19,201 bases of DNA from Clostridiales bacterium. Lineage in GTDB: Bacteria > Bacillota > Clostridia > Oscillospirales > Oscillospiraceae. A program made the position numbers and the translations under genes. The stretch is taken from positions 1-19,201 of the forward strand of contig SFIL01000019.1 in NCBI GenBank assembly GCA_004556205.1, in the 5' to 3' direction. Within the stretch, counting starts at the first letter, position 1, and each line of letters begins with the position of its first letter. The notes beneath the pieces were generated by a model. The model was not told the origin of the DNA. It was given only the letters and a program-made list of their open reading frames with translations, and ran no database searches. Shown here one piece after another: positions 13,385 through 19,201 of this stretch.

Positions 13385-15553
13385 TTACTCATAGTAGTTC
13401 GACGACTCGGGCGAGATCGTCCCTTCGGGGTTTTCCGGGTCGGCGGCGTGCTCGTCGGGCGGGAGGTTATCGCCGAACAGAATGCGCCAATAGTCCTCCT
13501 CCAGCACCCACTGCGAAACGAGGAATTTATCCGCCACGATGTTATTATAGTATGCAATTTCCTCCTCCGTGATCTCCGTTTCGCCGAAGAGGGTCAACTC
13601 CTCGCTGAGTGTGTAGTACGAGCCGTTCTCCGTCATCCAGCTTCGGTCGGAAAATATGAGCAGCGGCGCTTTATCGGAGAAAACGTCGCGTCCCATGTAC
13701 AGGCGGGAATCGAAATCCAATCCGAAAAGGTTGGACAGCGTCGGCAGGATGTCGAGCGAGGAGCACAGCGCATCGACCGTCTCGGGCGCCCTGCCCTGCT
13801 TGTAGATGATCAGCGCGTTGCGGTAGATCTCAAAATGCGGATCCAGCTCATGTCCCGCAAGCTCGCTCTGCTCCTCGAGCGTCAGACCGTAGGGATAGTG
13901 GTCGGCGGTCAGAACGATCACGGTATTTTCCAGCACGCCGGCTTCGTCGAGCCGCGCAAGCAGCAGTTCGAGCGCTCTGTCCAACTCGATCTGACAGGCG
14001 AGATAGGCGCGCACGCTCTCGCTGTAGGGCAGTTCCTCCACCAAGGCGCGGTTTTTCGCGGCAATGGCGTTGTCATTTTCGTCGAAGGTATAGGGCAGAT
14101 GCCCTGAAACAGTCATGTAATACGTATGGAACGGCTCGCTCCCCACAAAATCCTGCGTCGAGACATCAATCATCTCCACGTCGGATTCGGGCCACTGCTC
14201 GGTGATCTCCAGACCGTTTCCGACCGCCTTGAAGACGTACCCGAGATTCGGGTGGGATTTGTCGCGGTGATAATAGGTGTAGGAATGATCGTGGAAAGCA
14301 TAGGCGCTGTAACCCCTGTGCTTGAGCTGCTGTGCCATCGTCAGCGGCATGGCGTTGCCCGACGAGTCGTTGAAGCTCCACACGCCGGATTTCGGGATTG
14401 TGCCCGTCAGGTTGACATACTCCCCGTCCGAGGTCGAAACGCCCCAATACGGCGTGTAAAAATTCGTAAAATTCATGCCCTCGGTTTGCAGGCGGTAGAG
14501 CGTCGGCGTCAGCTCGGGGTCGATGGCAAGAGGCGAGAAGCTCTCGGCGGTGATGAAAATGAGGTTGCAGCCCTCAAATATGCCTGTTTTTTTGTTCTTT
14601 TTCGAAGGCATCTGCGTCTGAAAATACTCGTGCAGGCGCAGTACCGTCTCATTTTTCTCCTCCGCGGCGAGTGCGTTGAAATCAATCGGGAGAACATTGC
14701 ACCGTGAAGCGTCGTAGATAGGCAGCTCCGCCGGCTTAAAGGTCGGCTCAGTCTCCAAGGACAGCTCCTCCGACACCTCGGTCGGAAGTACGGTCGGTGC
14801 CTCCGAGGAGGTTTCGGGCAGCGGCTCCGGCACGACCAGTTCACCGCCGTCGAAGCCGAAGATCAGGCGGGAGACATCCAGCCGGAATGCGGGCAGCAAC
14901 CCGAGCTGCAAGGCGCCCTTTGAGAGGTCGTTCGTGTCATGATATAGGTCATAAGGCGACATCGGCGCCTTGCCGAACAAAGGCAGCGTGAGGAGGATGA
15001 CAATATGCAGCACGACCGCGCCCAAGGCAAAGCACGCGCGGCGATACCACTGCGCGATGCGCGGCACGGCAAACACGCGCCCGTAGATGCTCAGCAGCAC
15101 CGCAGGCAGCAGCATCAGCAGCAGCCAAACGCCCTTGACCCACATCGCGTGCAGGATCACGCGCCAGAATTCCAGCACCTGTCCCCCGTTTCCCATGGAA
15201 AACGCGGAGTAGAAGAAGTGAAATTTATAATTATAAATGAGCTGAGACGCGTAAAAAACAAGCAGCGTATAGCAGAGAATTTGTTCGATTACACGGTTAG
15301 CGCGCGGCGGGAAAACGCTGCACAGCGTGAAGCAGAGCAGTGCGGCGACCGCCGAAAACAGCACCATCGGGATCAGCCCGACCGTCCAAAAAAACTGCGC
15401 GGAATTGATCCGGACGATAACCTCGCACCAAATCAGATACAACCAAAAAAAGAGCAGCAGCCACTCGCGGGCGTGGTGCTTACAACGAAACCCGCGCAGC
15501 GCGCTCCATACGGAACGGACGGCGCTGCCGACGCGTCCGACTTTTTTTACCAT
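13385..15553 (-). CDS. LTA synthase family (sulfatase-fold) membrane enzyme (722 aa)
   Basis: The architecture is that of lipoteichoic-acid synthases and related phosphoglycerol transferases: about five N-terminal membrane helices (within residues 30-195), an acidic Pro/Glu-rich linker (about 238-275) and an extracellular alkaline-phosphatase/sulfatase-fold domain (about 325-640). Catalytic positions known from LtaS are present: E337 (TAESFS), the nucleophile T374 (GVSTSDGEY), H485 (VSGH) and D551-H552 (LTADHYP). Such enzymes transfer glycerol-phosphate from phosphatidylglycerol to a glycolipid or polymer; the acceptor here is unknown. The chain is longer than LtaS (about 650 aa), with a C-terminal acidic tail. 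The start at 15553 has AAGGAGG five bases upstream; an in-frame ATG 40 codons earlier lacks a site and adds a basic leader. Transcription comes from the promoter at 15703-15731 through a leader of about 140 nt, in which GCTTCGG (complement of 15566-15572) beside the ribosome-binding site can pair with the upstream CCGAAGC (15650-15656). Confidence 0.88.
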   Translation of the reverse strand: MVKKVGRVGSAVRSVWSALRGFRCKHHAREWLLLFFWLYLIWCEVIVRINSAQFFWTVGLIPMVLFSAVAALLCFTLCSVFPPRANRVIEQILCYTLLVFYASQLIYNYKFHFFYSAFSMGNGGQVLEFWRVILHAMWVKGVWLLLMLLPAVLLSIYGRVFAVPRIAQWYRRACFALGAVVLHIVILLTLPLFGKAPMSPYDLYHDTNDLSKGALQLGLLPAFRLDVSRLIFGFDGGELVVPEPLPETSSEAPTVLPTEVSEELSLETEPTFKPAELPIYDASRCNVLPIDFNALAAEEKNETVLRLHEYFQTQMPSKKNKKTGIFEGCNLIFITAESFSPLAIDPELTPTLYRLQTEGMNFTNFYTPYWGVSTSDGEYVNLTGTIPKSGVWSFNDSSGNAMPLTMAQQLKHRGYSAYAFHDHSYTYYHRDKSHPNLGYVFKAVGNGLEITEQWPESDVEMIDVSTQDFVGSEPFHTYYMTVSGHLPYTFDENDNAIAAKNRALVEELPYSESVRAYLACQIELDRALELLLARLDEAGVLENTVIVLTADHYPYGLTLEEQSELAGHELDPHFEIYRNALIIYKQGRAPETVDALCSSLDILPTLSNLFGLDFDSRLYMGRDVFSDKAPLLIFSDRSWMTENGSYYTLSEELTLFGETEITEEEIAYYNNIVADKFLVSQWVLEEDYWRILFGDNLPPDEHAADPENPEGTISPESSNYYE

Positions 15554-15702
15554 ATATGCCTCCTTCCGAAGCCGAAACCGTATTGATCGCAATGCGCGAA
15601 TCAGATACCGTATATTGTAAAGCGTAACGAATAATGTCTGAGACGATTTGCTTCGGCACGCAAAGTGTCCCATAGAACCTTTTCTTTTTGCGGAAGGTTG
15701 AT

Positions 15703-15731
15703 ATTATACCTTATATTTCTTTATTTGTAAA
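15703..15731 (-). promoter_or_regulatory. Promoter of the LTA-synthase-family gene
   Basis: On the minus strand there is a TTTACA -35 (15726-15731), a 17-bp A/T-rich spacer and a perfect TATAAT -10 (15703-15708). Predicted transcription begins around 15696, giving a leader of about 140 nt. An AACCTT/AAGGTT inverted repeat (15676-15699) lies at the start site. Between 15732 and 15821 nothing else is recognised. Confidence 0.82.
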
Positions 15732-15821
15732 GTCCGAAAAACACACCCCGAAATACAAACGCATTTTGCGGCTTTTTTGTCAAGCTTCGACCTGCGGCGG
15801 CATAGACTGGCAAAGAAGCAA

Positions 15822-15969
15822 AGGAATCTCCGAAGCAATCGCCTGCGGCGCGTTTGTCTCGACTTATCGGCTCGAAAGGCTTGAAAACACAAAGCATTCC
15901 ATTGGTTTTCGCGCCACAATTCATGCATAATCTCGCGCCGGCCGCCCTTGATTGCCTCAGATGTTCCGG
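15822..15969. mobile_element. Decayed copy of the MITE-like element upstream of the ferritin-like gene
   Basis: This stretch aligns by eye along its length with the intact element at 16479-16644. The left end AGGAATCTCCGAAGCAATC matches AGGGAAGCTCTGAACAAATC. ACTTATCGGCTCGAAA (15862 onward) matches GCTTATCGGTTCGAAA. ACAATTCATGCATAATCTCGCGCC matches in spaced blocks, CCGCCCTTG is shared, and the right end GATTGCCTCAGATGTTCC matches GATTCATTCAGAGCTTCC. The terminal repeats have diverged, so it is probably immobile. The candidate promoter of the following gene lies inside it and the ribosome-binding site starts within a few bases of its right end. Confidence 0.65.
15902..15931 (+). promoter_or_regulatory. 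Weak candidate promoter for the ferritin-like gene
   Basis: TTGGTT (15902-15907), an 18-bp spacer and CATAAT (15926-15931) make a plausible but imperfect sigma-A promoter inside the decayed repeat. No Fur- or PerR-like palindrome was recognised near it. Confidence 0.35.
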
Positions 15970-15984
15970 AAGGAGGGAAGCGTT

Positions 15985-16467
15985 ATGGATATTTACGATC
16001 CTGTACAGGTGCAGGCGGTGTGGAGCCGCGTCATGCAGCCGCCGCAAACTGCGCCCGACGAAGAGACGCTCCTGCGATGGCTCGCGGAGGAACGGGCAAG
16101 CGCCGCAGCATATCGCACGCTTGCGGCGCGCGGCGGCAGCTTTGCGCCGCGCCTGCGGCACATGGCGGCAGATGAGCTGCGCCACGCCGGACGGCTCGCA
16201 GCGCTGTATTTTCTGCTTTTCGGCTTCCGTCCGCAGGTCTTTCCCGCAGCGGCGGATACCGACCGTTCCTTTGGCGCGGCACTGCGCAGTGCGTATCAAG
16301 GAGAGCTGGCGGCCGCGAAAAACTACCGCGCGGCGGCAAGACGGTTTCCCGAGCAGGCGTCGATGTTCGAGTCTATCGCTGCGGACGAGGAGCGTCACGC
16401 CCGAATGCTTTGGGAAATGACGGCAGCGCTGATGGGCAGAGCATCACCGCACCGCAGAAGAGGGTAA
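15985..16467 (+). CDS. Rubrerythrin/ferritin-like diiron protein (160 aa)
   Basis: A four-helix-bundle ferritin-like protein. The helices carry the expected metal ligands in order: E36 (LAEERASA), E64-x2-H67 (ADELRH), E107 (QGELAAAKNY) and E135-x2-H138 (DEERHA), a complete E/ExxH/E/ExxH diiron or dimanganese set as in rubrerythrins. There is no C-terminal rubredoxin CxxC domain, so it is not a full rubrerythrin; peroxide detoxification or iron handling in an anaerobe is the likely role, inferred from family. AGGAGGG (15971-15977) seven bases upstream fixes the start at 15985 rather than an in-frame ATG eleven codons earlier. Base use is strongly GC-rich and Ala/Arg-rich (for example the tail ASPHRRRG). 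The gene stands alone between a decayed and an intact copy of one MITE-like element, with its 3' end 11 nt from the intact copy. Confidence 0.87.
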   Translation: MDIYDPVQVQAVWSRVMQPPQTAPDEETLLRWLAEERASAAAYRTLAARGGSFAPRLRHMAADELRHAGRLAALYFLLFGFRPQVFPAAADTDRSFGAALRSAYQGELAAAKNYRAAARRFPEQASMFESIAADEERHARMLWEMTAALMGRASPHRRRG

Positions 16468-16478
16468 GCCGTTATATT

Positions 16479-16644
16479 ATTAGGGAAGCTCTGAACAAAT
16501 CAGCAGCGCTCAGCAAATCTTCTGCCGCAGCTTATCGGTTCGAAATCCGCGCAATACACGAAGTATTCCTGCGGGTTTCAGACCTCAATTTGCAGCAAAA
16601 TCTCTCGCTGACCGCCCTTGCGATTCATTCAGAGCTTCCCTAAT
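16479..16644. mobile_element. MITE-like element with 23-bp terminal inverted repeats
   Basis: The ends 16479-16501 and 16622-16644 are inverted copies with two mismatches (outer 17 bp perfect, core TTAGGGAAGCTCTGAA). The outermost TA next to GGGAAG is present on both sides, consistent with a TA target duplication as made by IS630/mariner-type or some IS5-type transposases. The inside contains a second imperfect hairpin (GAAATCCGCGCAATAC with GTATTCCTGCGGGTTTC, 16541-16577). It has no coding capacity, so it would need a transposase elsewhere in the genome. It fills the gap between two convergent genes and could also act as a transcription barrier. Confidence 0.85.
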
Positions 16645-16661
16645 CAAGAAACAGTATGAAA

Positions 16662-17834
16662 TTATCCGAGAATATAGACGGTGCAGGTGCGGACGCCGAA
16701 TTCCCAGCACTCATCGAAGGTGTCGAAATACAGGTCGATCTTATAGCCCTTGATGGATCCGCCGGTATCCTCCGCCGTGCAATAGCCGTAGACATACTGC
16801 CCGTCGTTCGAGACGATGTACATCTTCGTGCCGAGCGGGATATAGTTCGGGTCAACCGCGATCGCGCCGACGCGGGCGACGGTACCGCTGTAGGTGTAGC
16901 CCGTTCTGCCCTCGCAGGAATATGCCGTTGCCGTGACGGTCAGAACATCGGTGTAGGTATAGGTCGTGCCGGACGCCGTGGTGATCGTGCCGTTGGCAAT
17001 GGTGTCCGTACCGGCGCTCTCCGGCGCAGTGTTTCCTGCCGTGCCGCTCTCCCCGCCGAAGTATTCCGGCTCCTCGCCGACGCTTTCCGCAGGCAGGACG
17101 CCGATCGTCTCAGGCACGCGGTGGTCGGGATCATCCGGCTGCTCGGTGATCGCGCGGTCGGGACCTTTGACAACGAGCCGCGTGACCATTTCGGTCACGA
17201 CCTTCTCGTCAACGACCTCGCGGGAGACCTCCTTGCCGTTTTCATAGACAATTTGAGCCTTGTGGTGGACAACGCCGTCCACGCCCTCGATCAGTACGAT
17301 CTCCTCACCCGCCTCCAACTCGGGATCTTCAAAGTAATTGGTCGTATAGGGGATCGTCTCGTCGTATTCCGTAAGCTTGATCTCCTTATGTACGATTTCG
17401 ACGGTCATACCGTCATAGGTCAGAGCGGTCGGCTCGCAGGAGAGCAGGTCGTTCGCACCGAGTGTGATATTCAGTCTGCCCAGCAGGGCGGCAACCGTCT
17501 CGCCGTAGGTGCCGATGACGCTCCGCTCGCCGCGGTTGACGACGGTGACCATCTGCATCCGTTGAATGTCGATGCGGCCGACGCCGTCATTATAGGTCGT
17601 GGTGTAGGTATCCTCCTCGCTCAGCTCGATGCCCGCCTCATCCAGCACGACATCGGGGTCGGTGCTGTAAGACTTATGAACCGTTACGTGATCGCCATCG
17701 GTGATAACGTAGTTGTTCTGCGCGAAAACAGTTTGCGCCAGCAGCCCCGCGAGTGCCGCTACCATGAGCGCCACAGCGACCAGTCTGCGCACGAGACTTT
17801 TGCGGTGCTTTTCCTGTTTTTCCGTTCTGTGCAT
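16662..17834 (-). CDS. Secreted DUF348-G5-3D domain cell-wall protein (390 aa)
   Basis: A secreted protein with a basic N-terminus and signal peptide (hydrophobic 18-36, likely cleavage after VFA at 36-38). Two DUF348 repeats follow (about 47-85 and 96-150), then a G5 domain (about 152-225, ending VTRLVVKG), a Gly/Thr/Ser-rich linker (about 255-292) and a C-terminal 3D domain (about 297-388) with the three conserved aspartates near D328 (AVDPNYIPLGT), D356 (AEDTGG) and D367 (YKIDLYF). The layout matches YabE/Rpf-like and YocH-related proteins of Firmicutes; the 3D domain resembles the lytic-transglycosylase MltA core, so peptidoglycan remodelling or resuscitation-type activity is likely. GGAGG eight bases upstream fixes the start. 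A strong promoter (17908-17935) and a WalR-type box (17882-17898) lie upstream. The stop codon is 18 nt from the MITE-like element, and no separate terminator is seen. Confidence 0.9.
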   Translation of the reverse strand: MHRTEKQEKHRKSLVRRLVAVALMVAALAGLLAQTVFAQNNYVITDGDHVTVHKSYSTDPDVVLDEAGIELSEEDTYTTTYNDGVGRIDIQRMQMVTVVNRGERSVIGTYGETVAALLGRLNITLGANDLLSCEPTALTYDGMTVEIVHKEIKLTEYDETIPYTTNYFEDPELEAGEEIVLIEGVDGVVHHKAQIVYENGKEVSREVVDEKVVTEMVTRLVVKGPDRAITEQPDDPDHRVPETIGVLPAESVGEEPEYFGGESGTAGNTAPESAGTDTIANGTITTASGTTYTYTDVLTVTATAYSCEGRTGYTYSGTVARVGAIAVDPNYIPLGTKMYIVSNDGQYVYGYCTAEDTGGSIKGYKIDLYFDTFDECWEFGVRTCTVYILG

Positions 17835-17881
17835 CAGAGTATCCTCCTTTCGATTGTGGTTGGTTTCAAAGCAGAAACTAT

Positions 17882-17898
17882 TGTTACTTTATTGTAAC
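17882..17898 (+). promoter_or_regulatory. WalR-type direct repeat downstream of the G5-3D promoter
   Basis: TGTTAC-N5-TGTAAC fits the WalR (YycF) consensus TGTWAH-N5-TGTWAH at every position. It lies just downstream of the predicted transcription start and on the strand opposite to the gene, a position seen in WalR-repressed genes in Bacillus. Cell-wall hydrolases with 3D domains are known WalR targets there. The regulator itself is not in this window. Confidence 0.5.
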
Positions 17899-17907
17899 TG
17901 CAGGTTA

Positions 17908-17935
17908 ATTATAACATTTTTTTCGAATTTGTCAA
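17908..17935 (-). promoter_or_regulatory. Strong promoter of the G5-3D protein gene
   Basis: On the minus strand there is a perfect TTGACA -35 (17930-17935), a 16-bp spacer and a perfect TATAAT -10 (17908-17913) with an upstream TGT (extended -10). The start would be near 17901, about 67 nt before the ATG. The A/T-rich stretch 17936-18090 between this promoter and the thrS promoter shows no gene. Confidence 0.85.
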
Positions 17936-18090
17936 GCTTTTTTGTGTTTTTCCTGAATATTACAAACTTTTTATTCAATTATGTAAACGTCTTAAAATGA
18001 CAACATGGGCGGGATTATTCTGGTTTTCGGCACTACATCTTGTGAAATGGTTACAAATCGGTTAACATAATCAGCCGCAAAAGAAACCAT

Positions 18091-18119
18091 TTGACAACCG
18101 CATAAAAAAGTGCTATATT
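18091..18119 (+). promoter_or_regulatory. Promoter of the thrS T-box transcript
   Basis: A perfect TTGACA -35 (18091-18096), a 17-bp spacer and a TATATT -10 (18114-18119) preceded by TGC (extended -10). Transcription should begin near 18126, just before T-box stem I. Confidence 0.87.
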
Positions 18120-18364
18120 GGGGGCACAAAGAGGCTTTGACGAAGAAAAACGGCGATTTTCTGAGCACGCAGAGAGGGAGCGGTCGGTGCAAGCTCCTGT
18201 GTTCACTCGCCGCGCAACCGCTTCCGAGCCGCCTGTCTGAACGGCAATTTGCTCATTAAGACGGGACGGGTGCGCCCGTTAGCGCGCGAACGAGCGGCAG
18301 CGTTTTTTACGCTGCAAGCAGGGTGGAACCGTGGGAAGCTTCGGCAACCGAAAGCCCGGTTCCC

Positions 18365-18471
18365 GTCATTGCGAGAGCCGCCTGCGGCTCGCGGCAATCT
18401 TTTGCGGTTGTTTCGTAATCGTTCATCCGGCGCAAAGGATTCCCACGGTCGCTTCGCTCCCTCGGAATGAC
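18365..18471. repeat. Palindromic repeat inserted in the T-box expression platform
   Basis: A 107-bp member of the TGTCATTGCGAG family. The ends GTCATTGCGAG (18365-18375) and CTCGGAATGAC (18461-18471) are inverted with one mismatch. The arm AGCCGC-C-TGCGGCT is a small hairpin, and the inner boxes GGCAATCTT and AGGATTCCCACGG correspond to those of the other copies. It lies between the T-box motif and the terminator of the thrS leader. Confidence 0.82.
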
Positions 18472-18501
18472 AGGAATGCAGTTTTTCGGCAAGCTATTTT
18501 C

Positions 18502-18533
18502 TCACCCCTGAAGTATTTCGGGGGTGATTTTTT
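18502..18533 (+). terminator. T-box terminator before thrS
   Basis: An 11-bp stem (18502-18512 with 18517-18527; TCACCCC with GGGGTGA plus four more pairs) and a 4-nt loop are followed by six T residues (18528-18533). It ends 33 nt before the thrS ATG. Its 5' arm contains the CCCT that can alternatively pair with the T-box AGGG. Confidence 0.9.
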
Positions 18534-18566
18534 GTTGCCCCGACACAAAACAAGGAGGAAGCAACC

Positions 18567-19201
18567 ATGTCTGAAGAAAACCTGTACACCTTTGAAAACG
18601 AAGTCTACCGCAAGACCTATTGGCACACCTGCTCCCATGTGATGGCGCAGGCGGTCAAGCGTCTGTATCCGCAGGTCAAGCTGGCCATCGGCCCGTCCAT
18701 CGACAACGGCTTCTACTACGACTTCGATTCCGACTTCTCCTTCACGCAGGAGCATCTGGACGCGATCGAAGCCGAGATGAAGAAGATCTGCAAGGAGCGT
18801 CTGCATCTCGAGCGCTCGGAAAAGCCCCGCGAGGAGGCCATTGCTTATATGGAAGCAAAGGGCGAGCCGTATAAAGTCGAGCTGATCCACGATCTGCCCG
18901 AGGACGCCGTCATCTCCTTCTACACGCAGGGCGAGTTCACCGACCTGTGCGCCGGCCCGCACCTCGACTCCACCGGACGCATCAAGGCAAACGCCTTCAA
19001 GCTGACGCAGTGCTGCGGCGCTTACTGGCGCGGCGACTCCAACCGCAAGATGCTGCAAAGAATCTACGGCGTCGCCTTCCCGAAGAAGGAGGAGCTGGAC
19101 GAATACCTCCGCAAGCAGGAGGAGGCGCGCAAGAGAGATCATAACAAGATCGGCAGAGAATTGGAATATTTTACCACCGTCGATGTGATCGGTCAGGGTC
19201 T
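18567..19201 (+). CDS. thrS: Threonyl-tRNA synthetase, N-terminal part (211 aa seen; cut by window end)
   Basis: The visible N-terminus is the ThrRS editing (SAD/N2) domain. It has HxxxH at H20/H24 (WHTCSHVMAQAVKRLYP), AIGPSIDNGFYYDF (40-53), the second metal/editing motif C128-x3-H132 (DLCAGPH) and the link GAYWRGDSNRKMLQRIYG (151-168) leading toward the catalytic core. The enzyme charges tRNA-Thr with threonine and hydrolyses mis-attached serine. The protein starts directly at the editing domain: the roughly 60-residue TGS domain that precedes HxxxH in most ThrRS is absent. AAGGAGG (18552-18558) eight bases before the ATG at 18567 supports this start, and the T-box terminator just upstream leaves no room for a longer N-terminus. 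Expression is controlled by the upstream Thr T-box. The reading frame runs open to the window edge, so the catalytic and anticodon-binding domains are outside. Confidence 0.95.
   Translation, partial: MSEENLYTFENEVYRKTYWHTCSHVMAQAVKRLYPQVKLAIGPSIDNGFYYDFDSDFSFTQEHLDAIEAEMKKICKERLHLERSEKPREEAIAYMEAKGEPYKVELIHDLPEDAVISFYTQGEFTDLCAGPHLDSTGRIKANAFKLTQCCGAYWRGDSNRKMLQRIYGVAFPKKEELDEYLRKQEEARKRDHNKIGRELEYFTTVDVIGQG

Larger units (their letters stand above)
18126..18533 (+). promoter_or_regulatory. Threonine T-box riboswitch controlling thrS
   Basis: Stem I can be traced: GGCT/AGCC (18133-18136 with 18227-18230), GAAG/CTTC (18142-18145 with 18221-18224), CGGCGA/TCGCCG (18151-18156 with 18207-18212) and GGAGC/GCTCC (18177-18181 with 18193-18197), topped by the conserved GGTGCAA loop (18186-18192). 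The specifier loop carries ACC (Thr) at 18217-18219 followed by a purine. Stem III is GCAGCGT/ACGCTGC (18297-18315). The T-box AGGGTGGAACCGTGGG is at 18320-18335; its TGGA bulge would pair with the 3' end of uncharged tRNA-Thr having a U discriminator. AGGG (18320-18323) can pair with CCCT (18506-18509), which is also the 5' arm of the terminator at 18502-18533. Uncharged tRNA-Thr should favour read-through into thrS. A repeat element lies inside the expression platform. Confidence 0.9.

Noticed and set aside
15554..15673. Forty-residue N-terminal extension of the LTA-synthase-family protein
   Set aside because: The upstream ATG has no ribosome-binding site and falls in the leader. The downstream ATG has AAGGAGG at ideal spacing.
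16656..17897. Plus-strand open frame of about 413 codons opposite the G5-3D gene
   Set aside because: The minus-strand reading has a signal peptide, known domains, a ribosome-binding site and a promoter. The plus-strand frame has none of these.
18052..18069. Second WalR-like repeat on the minus strand (TGTTAA and TGTAAC)
   Set aside because: The spacer is six bases instead of five, which breaks the one-turn spacing. Recorded only as a near miss.
18423..19142. Minus-strand open frame opposite the start of thrS
   Set aside because: It is antisense to a clear ThrRS editing domain and crosses the T-box terminator.

Overview
The window looks like chromosomal DNA from a GC-rich, low-oxygen member of the Bacillota, most likely class Clostridia (Oscillospiraceae/Ruminococcaceae-like). 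The evidence is a threonine T-box riboswitch before thrS, a HemZ-type radical-SAM protein, a bifunctional Rel with the Firmicutes-style synthetase motif, an RqcP/HU/SpoVB-like cluster, strong GGAGG ribosome-binding sites, and abundant short palindromic intergenic repeats. No phage, plasmid, CRISPR, tRNA or rRNA gene is visible. The species cannot be named from sequence reading alone.

Layout. A small lipoprotein gene (+, 125-478) converges on a long minus-strand gene train that starts at a strong promoter near 11.7 kb. In order of transcription this train is recJ, rel, dtd, an MBL-fold hydrolase, hemZ, an MTA/SAH-deaminase-type amidohydrolase, a SpoVB/MurJ-like flippase, HU and rqcP. recJ-rel-dtd and amidohydrolase-flippase are tightly coupled (1-nt gap, 1-nt overlap, 2-nt gap). 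The dtd/MBL, MBL/hemZ and hemZ/amidohydrolase gaps each hold a palindromic repeat. HU has its own candidate promoter and a terminator that favours the minus strand. rqcP ends in a bidirectional terminator shared with the lipoprotein gene.

The 11.8-19.2 kb half is made of short, alternately oriented units: a membrane-anchored metallophosphoesterase (+), a two-TM zinc-ribbon protein (+), an LTA-synthase-family sulfatase-fold enzyme (-), a rubrerythrin/ferritin-like protein (+), a secreted DUF348-G5-3D cell-wall protein (-), and a T-box-controlled threonyl-tRNA synthetase (+, cut by the window end). Most of these have clear sigma-A-type promoters. The G5-3D promoter is followed by a perfect WalR-type direct repeat.

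Functional themes are translation quality and stress (Rel, Dtd, RqcP, ThrRS), DNA repair and architecture (RecJ, HU), and envelope building and remodelling (flippase, LTA synthase family, G5-3D protein, MPE). The most notable non-coding signals are a MITE-like element present in an intact and a decayed copy on either side of the ferritin-like gene, a modular palindromic repeat family (ends TGTCATTGCGAG), one copy of which lies inside the thrS T-box expression platform, and another repeat that supplies the stop codon of dtd. I found no convincing wholly new multi-gene system. The novelty here lies in the repeats and the regulatory DNA.
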